This document shows positions 1 to 5,056 of a stretch of DNA of 27,320 nucleotides, in pieces (position 1 is the stretch's first letter; each line of letters opens with the position of its first letter). Below the pieces are notes generated by a model that was not told the origin of the DNA, made no database searches, and saw nothing but the letters and a program-made list of their open reading frames with translations. Origin of the DNA: a virus; the IMG/VR virus record IMGVR_UViG_3300037961_001576, positions 1 to 27,320 of that record; one strand, written 5' to 3'. Position numbers and translations under genes: made by a program.

Positions 1-19
1 CCATTACGGTGTAAAACAA

Positions 20-47
20 GTGGTACACACGTGGTACAGTCGGTACA
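20..47. repeat. GGTACA iteron-like repeats
   Basis: GTGGTACA occurs at 20-27 and 31-38 and TCGGTACA at 40-47; a fourth copy, TCGGTACA, is at 211-218. The first three starts are 11 and 9 bases apart, about one helical turn, which fits a protein binding one face of DNA. The third copy also forms half of a 5-bp inverted repeat (GTCGG 39-43, CCGAC 54-58). The bound protein is unknown; replication initiation, terminase recognition or repression are all possible. Confidence 0.5.
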
Positions 48-86
48 GTAGAGCCGACCTATTCTCGTTGACAACTCGAAACTTTC

Positions 87-113
87 AAAAAAGTTCATCA
101 GACAAGCTGATGA
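87..113 (-). terminator. Possible rho-independent terminator (minus strand)
   Basis: Read on the minus strand, TCATCAG and CTGATGA form a perfect 7-bp stem around a 5-base loop (95-113), followed after two bases by six Ts (87-92). The stem is AT-rich, so it would be weak. It lies beyond the stronger terminator at 220-252 and could act as a second stop, or it may simply be an operator-like palindrome beside the TGATAGTA motifs. Confidence 0.35.
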
Positions 114-127
114 TAGTAATGATAGTA
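110..127 (-). promoter_or_regulatory. Tandem pair of the ATTACTATCAT motif
   Basis: The plus strand reads ATGATAGTAAT (110-120) followed at once by ATGATAGTA (119-127). The first copy shares 11 bases with the sites at 717-728 and 1359-1370 that precede minus-strand genes. No gene start follows these copies within 80 bases, so here the motif is either an operator or a promoter for something beyond the window edge. Confidence 0.35.
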
Positions 128-154
128 GACGGCACACGTGGGTCAACGGGGGGT

Positions 155-175
155 CAAGGGGGGTATCCCCCCTTG
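155..175. repeat. G6/C6 perfect hairpin
   Basis: CAAGGGGGG (155-163) and CCCCCCTTG (167-175) are perfect complements around a 3-base loop, giving a very stable 9-bp hairpin. It has no T-run on either side, so it is not a standard terminator. It sits among GGGTCAA repeats in the non-coding left end, and a role in replication, packaging or blocking polymerase is conceivable but not shown. Confidence 0.55.
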
Positions 176-219
176 TCGGGCGTGGATCAAGGGCGCTGAA
201 AGCGGGCTTGTCGGTACAC

Positions 220-252
220 AAAAAAACCTCGATACCCTGACGGATACCGAGG
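220..252 (-). terminator. Rho-independent terminator of the minus-strand operon
   Basis: On the minus strand the hairpin starts with CCTCGGTA and ends with TATCGAGG (227-252; the outer 5 bp are perfect and the inner pairs are interrupted by mismatches). It is followed directly by seven Ts (220-226). It begins 10 bases after the stop of the 109-aa gene, as expected for the end of an operon transcribed leftward. Confidence 0.75.
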
Positions 253-261
253 TAAAAGGAA

Positions 262-591
262 CTATGCGGGGTCTGCCATAGAAGAAGCGTATGAGTATGA
301 GTGGACAGAAACTAATTCTTTCTGTAGGTCTTCTAGTTCTTCTTGAAGTTCGTTTATTTGTTTTTGTTGTAGTTCTCTAGCTTGTTGAGATAGTTGTAGT
401 TTATGGTTAAGAGTATCTGCGAGTTCCCAAGGGTTAGTCTCACTAGCGTGACACTGATACATAGAGTTTAACTCGTTTTCTAACTCTGTTATTGTAGATT
501 GAAGTTTGTGTGAGTGTGAGTACATAACAAGTACTGTTACTACGAGAGAACCGAAAGCTATGATGATGAAACCGAATAAATATATATCCAT
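262..591 (-). CDS. Small membrane-anchored coiled-coil protein
   Basis: This 109-residue protein has one N-terminal hydrophobic segment (about residues 3-24). After a short His-rich turn it becomes a long Gln/Glu/Leu-rich helix (about 30-95) that is very likely a coiled coil, with a polar tail rich in Ser and Tyr. A good Shine-Dalgarno site (AAAAGGAAAA) precedes the ATG. A membrane anchor followed by a periplasmic coiled coil is the architecture of inner-membrane spanins (Rz-like) used in phage lysis, and of some phage membrane proteins of other function. No lipoprotein partner gene is embedded or adjacent, so the spanin idea is only a suggestion. It is the last gene of the minus-strand operon, directly before the terminator. 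Confidence 0.75.
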   Translation of the reverse strand: MDIYLFGFIIIAFGSLVVTVLVMYSHSHKLQSTITELENELNSMYQCHASETNPWELADTLNHKLQLSQQARELQQKQINELQEELEDLQKELVSVHSYSYASSMADPA

Positions 592-603
592 GATGTTTTC
601 CTT

Positions 604-693
604 TTAGTTAATAAGTAAATAAATAAAGTTAATTACATAGTTAAGAAGTAAACCGATACAAAATGCTGTTATATAAATAATAAAGTTGTTCAT
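604..693 (-). CDS. 29-aa single-pass membrane peptide
   Basis: This tiny ORF starts MNNFIIYITAF and is almost entirely hydrophobic (Ile, Leu, Phe, Tyr, Val), with no charged residue, so it should span the membrane once. AGGGG lies at Shine-Dalgarno distance before the ATG, and the stop is 12 bases before the next gene, whose own ribosome site lies in that gap. The conserved ATTACTATCAT motif lies 25 bases upstream. Placement next to another membrane protein suggests a joint role at the envelope, for example as a holin-like or small accessory peptide, but no family can be named. The spacing, ribosome site and operon position support it being real. Confidence 0.6.
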   Translation of the reverse strand: MNNFIIYITAFCIGLLLNYVINFIYLLIN

Positions 694-806
694 TGTTACC
701 CCTAGTTAGTTAATTGATGATAGTAATAGGTGCTGGGCTTTTCATCCCAGCGTGGTCGTTCGGGAGACACCCTCTACTGCCAAGGTCAGTAGATACCTAG
801 AGTTGA
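694..806 (-). other. Structured intergenic region with three hairpins
   Basis: In minus-strand order the gap between two operon genes contains a 6-bp stem (CTACTG/CAGTAG, 774-792), a short GGG/CCC stem (about 762-773), and a 6-bp GCTGGG/CCCAGC stem (732-751), then the repeated regulatory motif at 717-728. No T-run follows any of them and no tRNA cloverleaf can be drawn. It could be an RNA-processing or stability element, an attenuator, or a small structured RNA. The hairpins are visible, but their function is inference. Confidence 0.45.
717..728 (-). promoter_or_regulatory. TATTACTATCAT motif before the 29-aa gene
   Basis: The minus strand reads TATTACTATCAT, identical over 12 bases to the site at 1359-1370. 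It ends 25 bases before the ATG at 693. The last six bases, TATCAT, match the bacterial -10 box at five of six positions, but no good -35 box lies 16-18 bases upstream. It could be a host-type promoter needing an activator, a phage polymerase promoter, or an operator. Confidence 0.45.
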
Positions 807-1118
807 TTATTTGTTGTGGGTAAAATCAAACTCTTGTTGTTGTGGCTCTTCTTTTTTAGATTTAAGAGCCTCTTTAGCTAGTGTTCTACCAGCGGTAAAG
901 TTTTGTTTTACTTTACTACCGACAGTCGAACTAGATTCTTTACCAGATGATATAGTATGAGAAACTAATTCTGCCATAGCGCCAGTGGCTACGAAGCCTA
1001 GCTCTACCGCTTTGCCCGTACCGTTATAGATACCTTTGATGAAAGCTTTAGGTGAGGTATCTACTAAGCTGTTGAGAGCTTTGCCACCTAAGTCTTTTGT
1101 TTTTTTGATAAGACCCAT
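807..1118 (-). CDS. Hypothetical phage protein, 103 aa
   Basis: I do not recognise this protein. It has a basic N-terminus (MGLIKKTKDLGGKA), a central weakly hydrophobic Gly/Ala-rich helix (about residues 36-52), a Ser-rich stretch, and a charged C-terminus ending in QQQEFDF and THNK. That resembles small phage proteins that associate peripherally with membranes, but nothing decides it. The ribosome site AAAGGAG overlaps the stop of the upstream 69-aa gene, and the two genes are 2 bases apart, so they are co-transcribed and probably translationally coupled. Confidence 0.7.
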   Translation of the reverse strand: MGLIKKTKDLGGKALNSLVDTSPKAFIKGIYNGTGKAVELGFVATGAMAELVSHTISSGKESSSTVGSKVKQNFTAGRTLAKEALKSKKEEPQQQEFDFTHNK

Positions 1119-1120
1119 GA

Positions 1121-1330
1121 TTAACTCCTTTTCTTATCAGGGGAGAATAGCCATATTTGTTTGTACTTATAGCCATCTCGTGGAAGGGTAATACCTGATT
1201 TGAAAGATAAAACTAAATCTCCTTTATCAGATGTCCATACTGCGCCTACTTCTACAGACTCATCGGTATCTCTACCTTCGACTGGGAAGTAAGTTATTGC
1301 CCTGTAAGTGGGCTTCTTTTTATCTGCCAT
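1121..1330 (-). CDS. Hypothetical phage protein, 69 aa
   Basis: This is a small soluble protein, basic at both ends (MADKKKP at the start, PDKKRS at the end), with a middle that reads as alternating beta strands (VGAVWTSDKGDLVLSF). That pattern suggests a compact beta-barrel or sheet, as in small nucleic-acid-binding phage proteins, but no family can be assigned. A strong AAAGGAGA ribosome site precedes the ATG. It is the first gene of the leftward operon, and the 12-base regulatory motif ends 29 bases upstream. Confidence 0.7.
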   Translation of the reverse strand: MADKKKPTYRAITYFPVEGRDTDESVEVGAVWTSDKGDLVLSFKSGITLPRDGYKYKQIWLFSPDKKRS

Positions 1331-1358
1331 TTGATTCTCCTTTTAGCTAGATAAGTTA

Positions 1359-1370
1359 ATGATAGTAATA
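1359..1370 (-). promoter_or_regulatory. TATTACTATCAT motif before the minus-strand operon
   Basis: This is the same 12 bases as the site at 717-728, on the same strand and at nearly the same distance from a start codon (about 30 bases). TATCAT is a plausible -10 box, which would place transcription start near 1352 and leave a short leader containing the Shine-Dalgarno site. No convincing -35 box is seen at the usual distance. Confidence 0.5.
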
Positions 1371-1405
1371 TCAGCTTATTCCAATATTACAATCAACCCC
1401 ATATA

Positions 1406-1424
1406 CGTTGGTCCCCGACCAACG
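1406..1424. repeat. Perfect 8-bp hairpin
   Basis: CGTTGGTC and GACCAACG flank a CCC loop. There is no T-run on either strand, so it is not a standard terminator. It lies about 76-94 bases ahead of the first leftward gene and could be a repressor operator or a stable element at the start of a transcript. Confidence 0.55.
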
Positions 1425-1530
1425 CTATGACTACGTCACAGGTTATTGATCCTCCACAGAATGTGAAAAGGATTTAATTCTTACAGGATAAATATAAATA
1501 GTTGAGCGAGCCCTAAGCGCGAGCGAATGT

Positions 1531-1633
1531 TACTAACTGCTACACTTTGTACAAGGTTCCAAGTGGGAAAAAAGTAAAACAAGGTTCCAAAATTGAAAAA
1601 GGGGGAAGGGGGTAGGGTGTAGCAGTGATAGTA
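1531..1633. repeat. Inverted repeat enclosing two direct repeats
   Basis: TACTA plus ACTGCTACAC (1531-1545) is complementary to GTGTAGCAGT (1617-1626) plus TAGTA (1629-1633), with only a two-base bulge, so 15 pairs can form. Between the arms, ACAAGGTTCCAA occurs exactly twice (1551-1562 and 1579-1590), 28 bases apart, with a G-rich tract after the second copy. It lies about 100 bases upstream of terS. Small terminases often bind repeats near their own gene, so this is a reasonable candidate for a packaging site. A replication origin or attachment site are alternatives. Confidence 0.55.
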
Positions 1634-1690
1634 GGACCCTGCCTGCGCGGTGTTGAAAAAAATTTTCACAAAAAAATTTCTACAAAAAAT

Positions 1691-1720
1691 TTCACAAAAA
1701 GCACTTTCGTGCTCTATAAT
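1691..1720 (+). promoter_or_regulatory. Sigma70-type promoter of the structural block
   Basis: TTCACA (1691-1696, five of six to consensus) and TATAAT (1715-1720, perfect) are separated by 18 bases, with A/T-tracts upstream. The expected start of transcription (about 1727-1730) coincides with the terS ATG at 1730, so the message would have essentially no leader. A GCAC-TTTC-GTGC hairpin (1701-1711) sits in the spacer and might be an operator. Confidence 0.65.
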
Positions 1721-1729
1721 TAATTGCAG

Positions 1730-2251
1730 ATGAGTAAAAGCGTAGAAAAACCAGAACTCACTGATATGGACAGAGCTGAAATGCAGTCCCATTATCCTTA
1801 TATGGATATAAAATTAAACGAACTATCGGTCCAAGAAGAGCGTTTAATACTGTTCTACATACGTGGGATGACAAAAGCGGCCGCGGGCCGTGCTGCGGGA
1901 TACGCTGACCCTGAACATGTGTACAAGGTTTTCAAACGCCCCAAAATACAAAATGCAATCACGTATTTGCGCAAAGATATGCGCGAACAAGTAAAATTCG
2001 ATAAAACTCAAGCTACTTCTATGTACCTAGAAGCGCACCGAAAATCTGTAAATGCAACCGAAGAAACACGCGTTGTAGATTCTTTATGCAAACTTCACGG
2101 TTTGTTTACATCTGAGAATGGAACTCAGATAAATATTAATGTAGATTCTATAGAACAGTTAGAAAGATTACCTGATTCTGAGCTACTAAAAATAGCAGGA
2201 GTAGATAACCAGTATTTAGTACCCAAAACTGATAAAAAAGAGGCAAAGTAG
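1730..2251 (+). CDS. terS: Terminase small subunit
   Basis: This is the DNA-recognition subunit of the packaging motor. Of 173 residues, about 30-85 form a helix-turn-helix region of the type found in phage small terminases (RLILFYIRGMTKAAAGRAAG then VYKVFKRPKIQNAI), followed by helical oligomerisation segments and an acidic/basic tail. Its place upstream of the large terminase supports the call. The ATG at 1730 is preferred over a TTG two codons earlier. It has no Shine-Dalgarno site, which agrees with the promoter's -10 box ending only 9 bases before it (leaderless translation). An internal start further in is possible but no better supported. Confidence 0.8.
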   Translation: MSKSVEKPELTDMDRAEMQSHYPYMDIKLNELSVQEERLILFYIRGMTKAAAGRAAGYADPEHVYKVFKRPKIQNAITYLRKDMREQVKFDKTQATSMYLEAHRKSVNATEETRVVDSLCKLHGLFTSENGTQININVDSIEQLERLPDSELLKIAGVDNQYLVPKTDKKEAK

Positions 2252-2419
2252 ATGGCGACTAGAAAGATGACGGACAAAGGTCCAGGAAAAATAGGTGAAA
2301 CTAAAACTCAAGAAAAGAAACTAGAACCTACTACAGGCAATAGTGCTAATTTTCCTGATTTAAATAAAGACGGAGAAATTACTTTTGCTGATGTATTACT
2401 AGGTAGAGGTGTGAAATGA
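2252..2419 (+). CDS. Small EF-hand-like protein, 55 aa
   Basis: This gene abuts terS and overlaps the next gene by four bases (ATGA). The N-terminal half is charged and probably disordered. Residues 36-47 (DLNKDGEITFAD) match the 12-residue calcium-binding EF-hand loop, with D, N, D at positions 1, 3, 5, G at 6, I at 8 and D at 12. The protein ends LLGRGVK. Only one loop is present, as in dockerin-type halves, so calcium binding or dimer formation is plausible but unproven. The distance between terS and terL suggests a packaging or virion role. I recall similar short EF-hand-ended proteins in marine phages, but cannot name a family. Confidence 0.65.
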   Translation: MATRKMTDKGPGKIGETKTQEKKLEPTTGNSANFPDLNKDGEITFADVLLGRGVK

Positions 2420-2529
2420 AGAAACCTTGCGCAGGCATAAACGCCCCTCACCCTACTAACATGAAAAAATTTGCTAAAAAAATGAATCGTTATAAATCAG
2501 TCCCGAGGAGGGGTAACCGTGGCAGGTAA
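2416..2529 (+). CDS. Tiny basic protein, 37 aa
   Basis: It overlaps the stop of the previous gene by ATGA and the start of the next by 11 bases. Of 37 residues 12 are Lys or Arg and none are Asp or Glu. It begins MKKPCAGINAPHPTNMKKFA, with a single Cys, and ends in RRGNRGR. This is too short for a fold prediction. The tight overlaps on both sides argue that it is translated in a coupled series with its neighbours. Its last codons double as the Shine-Dalgarno site (GAGGAGGGG) of the next gene, so it could be a leader peptide as much as a structural protein. Confidence 0.5.
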   Translation: MKKPCAGINAPHPTNMKKFAKKMNRYKSVPRRGNRGR

Positions 2530-2704
2530 AAAGAAGAAAAAGAAAGCAAGAAAGAAAGGTGGTGTAAAACCTACAAACCCAGCGTTATACGCTAGAGTAA
2601 AAGCAGAAGCAAAACGTAAATTTAAAGTTTGGCCTTCTGCTTATGCCTCAGCCTATTTAACCAAAACCTATAAGAAACGAGGAGGAGGGTACAGAAGTGG
2701 CTAG
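2519..2704 (+). CDS. Lysine-rich phage protein, DUF5872-like
   Basis: This 61-aa protein begins with a run of six lysines, then a segment typical of a family seen in marine phages and large DNA viruses (KPTNPALYARVKAEAKRKF, then VWPSAYASAYLTKTYKKRGG). That family is DUF5872-like as far as I can judge without a search. About a third of residues are Lys or Arg (21 of 61) and only one is acidic. The GTG start has a strong GAGGAGGGG ribosome site. It overlaps the next gene by 8 bases. DNA binding or condensation is the obvious guess from the charge; the function of the family is not known to me. Confidence 0.7.
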   Translation: MAGKKKKKKARKKGGVKPTNPALYARVKAEAKRKFKVWPSAYASAYLTKTYKKRGGGYRSG

Positions 2705-3023
2705 TAAACCTAGAGGTGGATTAACCAAATGGTTCAAAGAACAGTGGGTAGATATTGGTGCTCCAAAGAAAAAAGGGAAGTATCAAGCTTGTGGCAGGAA
2801 GTCAGCTAAAGGCGGAAGTAAACGTAAATACCCTAAATGTGTACCAAAAGCTAAAGCTAAAAGTATGACTGCGGCTCAGAAAAGAAGTGCGGTTAAACGT
2901 AAACGTGCAGCAGGGAACCCAGGAGGTAAACCTACTAACGTTAAAACTATAGTTAAGAAGAAGACAGCCAGGAAGAAGTCTACGTCTAAAAGGAGAGGGA
3001 CTCGTGGCAAGAAAAAGAGCTAA
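2697..3023 (+). CDS. Lysine-rich phage protein, DUF5872 family
   Basis: The first half carries the family signature PRGGLTKWFKEQWVDIGAP, followed by two conserved-looking cysteines (C32 and C48) in ACGRK and YPKCVP. The rest is a histone-like Lys/Arg tail with AAQKRSAVKRKRAAGNPGG. Of 108 residues, 39 are Lys or Arg against two acidic. A GTG start follows GGAGGAGGG. It overlaps the previous gene by 8 bases and the next by 20. The two Cys could bind metal or cross-link. This domain is known from phages and from algal and giant viruses, with no established function; nucleic-acid binding is inferred from charge. Confidence 0.75.
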   Translation: MASKPRGGLTKWFKEQWVDIGAPKKKGKYQACGRKSAKGGSKRKYPKCVPKAKAKSMTAAQKRSAVKRKRAAGNPGGKPTNVKTIVKKKTARKKSTSKRRGTRGKKKS

Positions 3024-3300
3024 AGCTATACCAAGAACCACTGGTAAAGGTGGTAATTACCGTAAAACTAAAGCAGGTGCAGGTATGACCAGAAAAGGGG
3101 TTCGTGCATATAGAAAAGCAAACCCTGGATCTAAGCTCAAAACTGCTGTAACTGGTAAGGTTAAAAAAGGCAGTAAAGCGGCTAAAAGAAGAAAATCCTA
3201 CTGCGCTAGGTCATTAGGGCAGTTGAAAAGAAGTTCTGCAAAAACCAGAAACAATCCTAATTCTAGGATAAGACAAGCTAGGAGAAGGTGGAAGTGTTAA
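3004..3300 (+). CDS. Basic phage protein without acidic residues
   Basis: This 98-aa protein has 35 Lys or Arg and not a single Asp or Glu. Its C-terminal two thirds (YRKANPGSKLKTAVTGKV, then GSKAAKRRKSYCARSLGQLK, then NPNSRIRQARRRWKC) is a pattern I recall from marine phages and giant viruses (DUF6321-like, from memory). It has two cysteines, one internal and one at the very end. The GTG start follows AAAGGAGAG and overlaps the preceding gene by 20 bases. Charge and position before terL point to binding of packaged or packaging DNA, but this is inference. Confidence 0.7.
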   Translation: MARKRAKAIPRTTGKGGNYRKTKAGAGMTRKGVRAYRKANPGSKLKTAVTGKVKKGSKAAKRRKSYCARSLGQLKRSSAKTRNNPNSRIRQARRRWKC

Positions 3301-3332
3301 ACATTTATGATTTACTAAAAAAGGTGAAAGCT

Positions 3333-3407
3333 ATGTATGGATATGGGAAGAAAACAAAGCTAAAAAAAGCAAAACCTAAAAAGAACAAGAAAAAGAAAAA
3401 GAAGTAG
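3333..3407 (+). CDS. Polylysine micro-peptide, 24 aa
   Basis: After MYGYG the peptide is almost pure lysine (14 of 24 residues). AAGGTG lies at Shine-Dalgarno distance from the ATG; a GTG three codons earlier is an alternative start. It ends two bases before the large terminase and fills the gap between the basic gene cluster and terL. Its composition is low-complexity and A-rich, so it could also be leader sequence. The ribosome site and position make it a reasonable but uncertain gene. Confidence 0.4.
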   Translation: MYGYGKKTKLKKAKPKKNKKKKKK

Positions 3408-3409
3408 TA

Positions 3410-5056
3410 GTGGAAATTACTAAGGTAGAATGCGTTCGGTGTAAAGCATTACATCCTGAAACACTGTACCCATCCGATGACAGTGTTTGTGTGTATTGTA
3501 AAGCGGACGAAGCTGAACGTATTGAAAAACCGACCGTAAAAGTAAGTAAAAAAGAAGAACAGAAACTTACACAAGAAGCTGCAGCACATCGAGAGTTAGC
3601 GCTTCGTGCACTTGCACGTAAACACATGTTACCGTTTGTAGAGCGGTTTGATTCTAATTATCAAGCGGGTTGGGTACATAAAGATATATGCCAACGCTTA
3701 GAACAGTTTAGCCATGCGGTTACGCAACGAGAATCTCCCAGGTTGATGTTGTTCATGCCGCCCCGACACGGTAAGTCAACACTAGCTAGTATCGCGTTTC
3801 CTGCATGGCACTTAGGTAGAAACCCTGAGCATGAGTTCATTAGTTGTTCATATTCAGGGTCATTAGCTATGTCGTTTTCGCGCAAAGTGCGACATCAGCT
3901 CCGTGAACCAAACTATAAAAATGTATTTAGCGATGCTTCATTAGATCCAACTTCTCAATCAGTTGAGTCATGGCTTACTACCAAAGGTGGTGGTTATGTA
4001 GCAGCTGGTGTAGGTGGTGGTATTACAGGTAAAGGGGCTCACGTACTTGTAATAGACGACCCTGTAAAAAACCGAGAAGATGCGGAGTCTGAGTACAGTC
4101 GCGATTCAGTTTGGGATTGGTATACATCAACTGCATACACACGTTTAGCTCCAGGGGGAGGTATACTTGTTATTCTTACAAGATGGCACGATGATGATTT
4201 AGCAGGTAGGTTGCTTGCCGCAGCAGCTGATGGAGCAGACGATTGGGAAGTAGTTAAATACCCTGCAATTGCGGAACAAGACGAAGAATTTAGAGAGGAA
4301 GGAGAAGCGTTACACCCTGAAAGATATGACGTTTCTTCTTTAAGTAAAATCCAAAAAGCAATAGGACCTAGGGATTGGTCGGCTTTGTACCAACAAAACC
4401 CTGTAGCAGATGAGGGTGACTACTTTAATCGAGATATGATAAATTATTACGATGAAGCTGATTTAGATTATACTAGACTGCGTTACTACTGTGCTTGGGA
4501 TTTAGCAATCGGACAACGAGAACGTAACGATTATTCTGTAGGATTAGTAGTAGCAGTTGATGAATATGATAAGCTATATGTAGTAGACTGTGTACGAGGC
4601 AAGTGGGATGGTTTTGAACTCGTAGAAAGAATTTTAGACTTATACGAAACTTGGAGACCTGGAGTAGTTGGTATAGAAAAAGGTCACATAGAAATGGCAT
4701 TAGGTCCGTTTCTAGAAAAACGTGTAAGGGAACGTAGGTTAAACGAAGCTTATTTTAGAGATTTAAAAACGGGACGGAGAGATAAAGAAGCAAGAGCTAG
4801 AGCAATTCAAGGTCGTATGCAACAGGGCATGGTATACTTTCCGAAAGAGCCTCTTTGGGTTGGCCCTTTAATTGCAGAGTTATTACGTTTTCCAAATGGA
4901 GTACATGATGACCAAGTAGATGCTTTAGCATGGATAGGTCTTATGATGACAGAGTTTGCTACTTATATTGAACCTATCGAACACGTCCCTTCTTGGAGAG
5001 ATAGGCTACGTAAAATGGCTAAAGGTGATAACGTTAAAACAGCAATGAGCGCATAA
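3410..5056 (+). CDS. terL: Terminase large subunit
   Basis: This is the ATPase-nuclease motor that pumps DNA into the capsid and cuts it. In the ATPase half the Walker A motif is PPRHGKST (residues 117-124), Walker B is VLVIDD (212-217), and a coupling-type motif ILTRWHDDD follows. The RNase H-like nuclease half shows the expected acidic residues at D364 (CAWDLAIG), E423 (VVGIEKG) and D500/D501/D504 (HDDQVDALAW). At 548 aa it has the usual length plus an N-terminal extension with four cysteines (C8, C11, C27, C30; CX2C-X15-CX2C) that looks like a zinc ribbon. The GTG start has only a weak purine-rich ribosome site. The stop overlaps the portal ATG by one base. Confidence 0.95.
   Translation: MEITKVECVRCKALHPETLYPSDDSVCVYCKADEAERIEKPTVKVSKKEEQKLTQEAAAHRELALRALARKHMLPFVERFDSNYQAGWVHKDICQRLEQFSHAVTQRESPRLMLFMPPRHGKSTLASIAFPAWHLGRNPEHEFISCSYSGSLAMSFSRKVRHQLREPNYKNVFSDASLDPTSQSVESWLTTKGGGYVAAGVGGGITGKGAHVLVIDDPVKNREDAESEYSRDSVWDWYTSTAYTRLAPGGGILVILTRWHDDDLAGRLLAAAADGADDWEVVKYPAIAEQDEEFREEGEALHPERYDVSSLSKIQKAIGPRDWSALYQQNPVADEGDYFNRDMINYYDEADLDYTRLRYYCAWDLAIGQRERNDYSVGLVVAVDEYDKLYVVDCVRGKWDGFELVERILDLYETWRPGVVGIEKGHIEMALGPFLEKRVRERRLNEAYFRDLKTGRRDKEARARAIQGRMQQGMVYFPKEPLWVGPLIAELLRFPNGVHDDQVDALAWIGLMMTEFATYIEPIEHVPSWRDRLRKMAKGDNVKTAMSA

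Larger units (their letters stand above)
1..219. other. Repeat-rich non-coding left end
   Basis: No convincing gene lies here. The stretch holds three closely spaced GGTACA repeats, a 7-bp hairpin with an A-tract, two adjacent TGATAGTA motifs, three GG(G/A)TCAA repeats (starting near 139, 151 and 184), and a G6/C6 hairpin. It is visibly more GC-rich between 131 and 210 than the flanking genes. Such clustered short repeats are typical of replication origins, packaging sites or genome termini, but none can be named from the sequence. A minus-strand gene could begin at the very edge (an ATG reads leftward from position 4), but there is no Shine-Dalgarno site to support it. Confidence 0.6.
1371..1690. 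other. Divergent control region, no gene
   Basis: This stretch separates the leftward operon from the rightward structural block. I see no gene in it; the only plus-strand ORF with an ATG (1427) encodes 16 residues. It contains an 8-bp hairpin (1406-1424), a long inverted repeat enclosing two 12-base direct repeats (1531-1633), and three successive A/T-tract units with the pattern ATTTC(T)ACAAAAA (about 1662-1700) that lead into the terS promoter. The A-tracts would bend DNA or act as an UP element. Confidence 0.6.

Noticed and set aside
68-73. Perfect TTGACA that could be a -35 box
   Set aside because: No -10 box follows at 16-18 bases and no plus-strand gene starts within the next 1600 bases.
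155-175. G6/C6 hairpin as a terminator
   Set aside because: No T-run follows it on either strand.
732-792. Possible tRNA in the hairpin-rich gap
   Set aside because: Stem and loop sizes and the missing T-loop and anticodon-loop residues do not fit a cloverleaf on either strand.
1427-1477. 16-aa plus-strand ORF in the divergent region
   Set aside because: Very short, no Shine-Dalgarno site, and it overlaps likely regulatory DNA.
1481-1792. Minus-strand ORF of 103 aa over the terS promoter region
   Set aside because: Low-complexity Phe/Tyr-rich translation of A-tracts and of terS on the other strand; it has no ribosome site.
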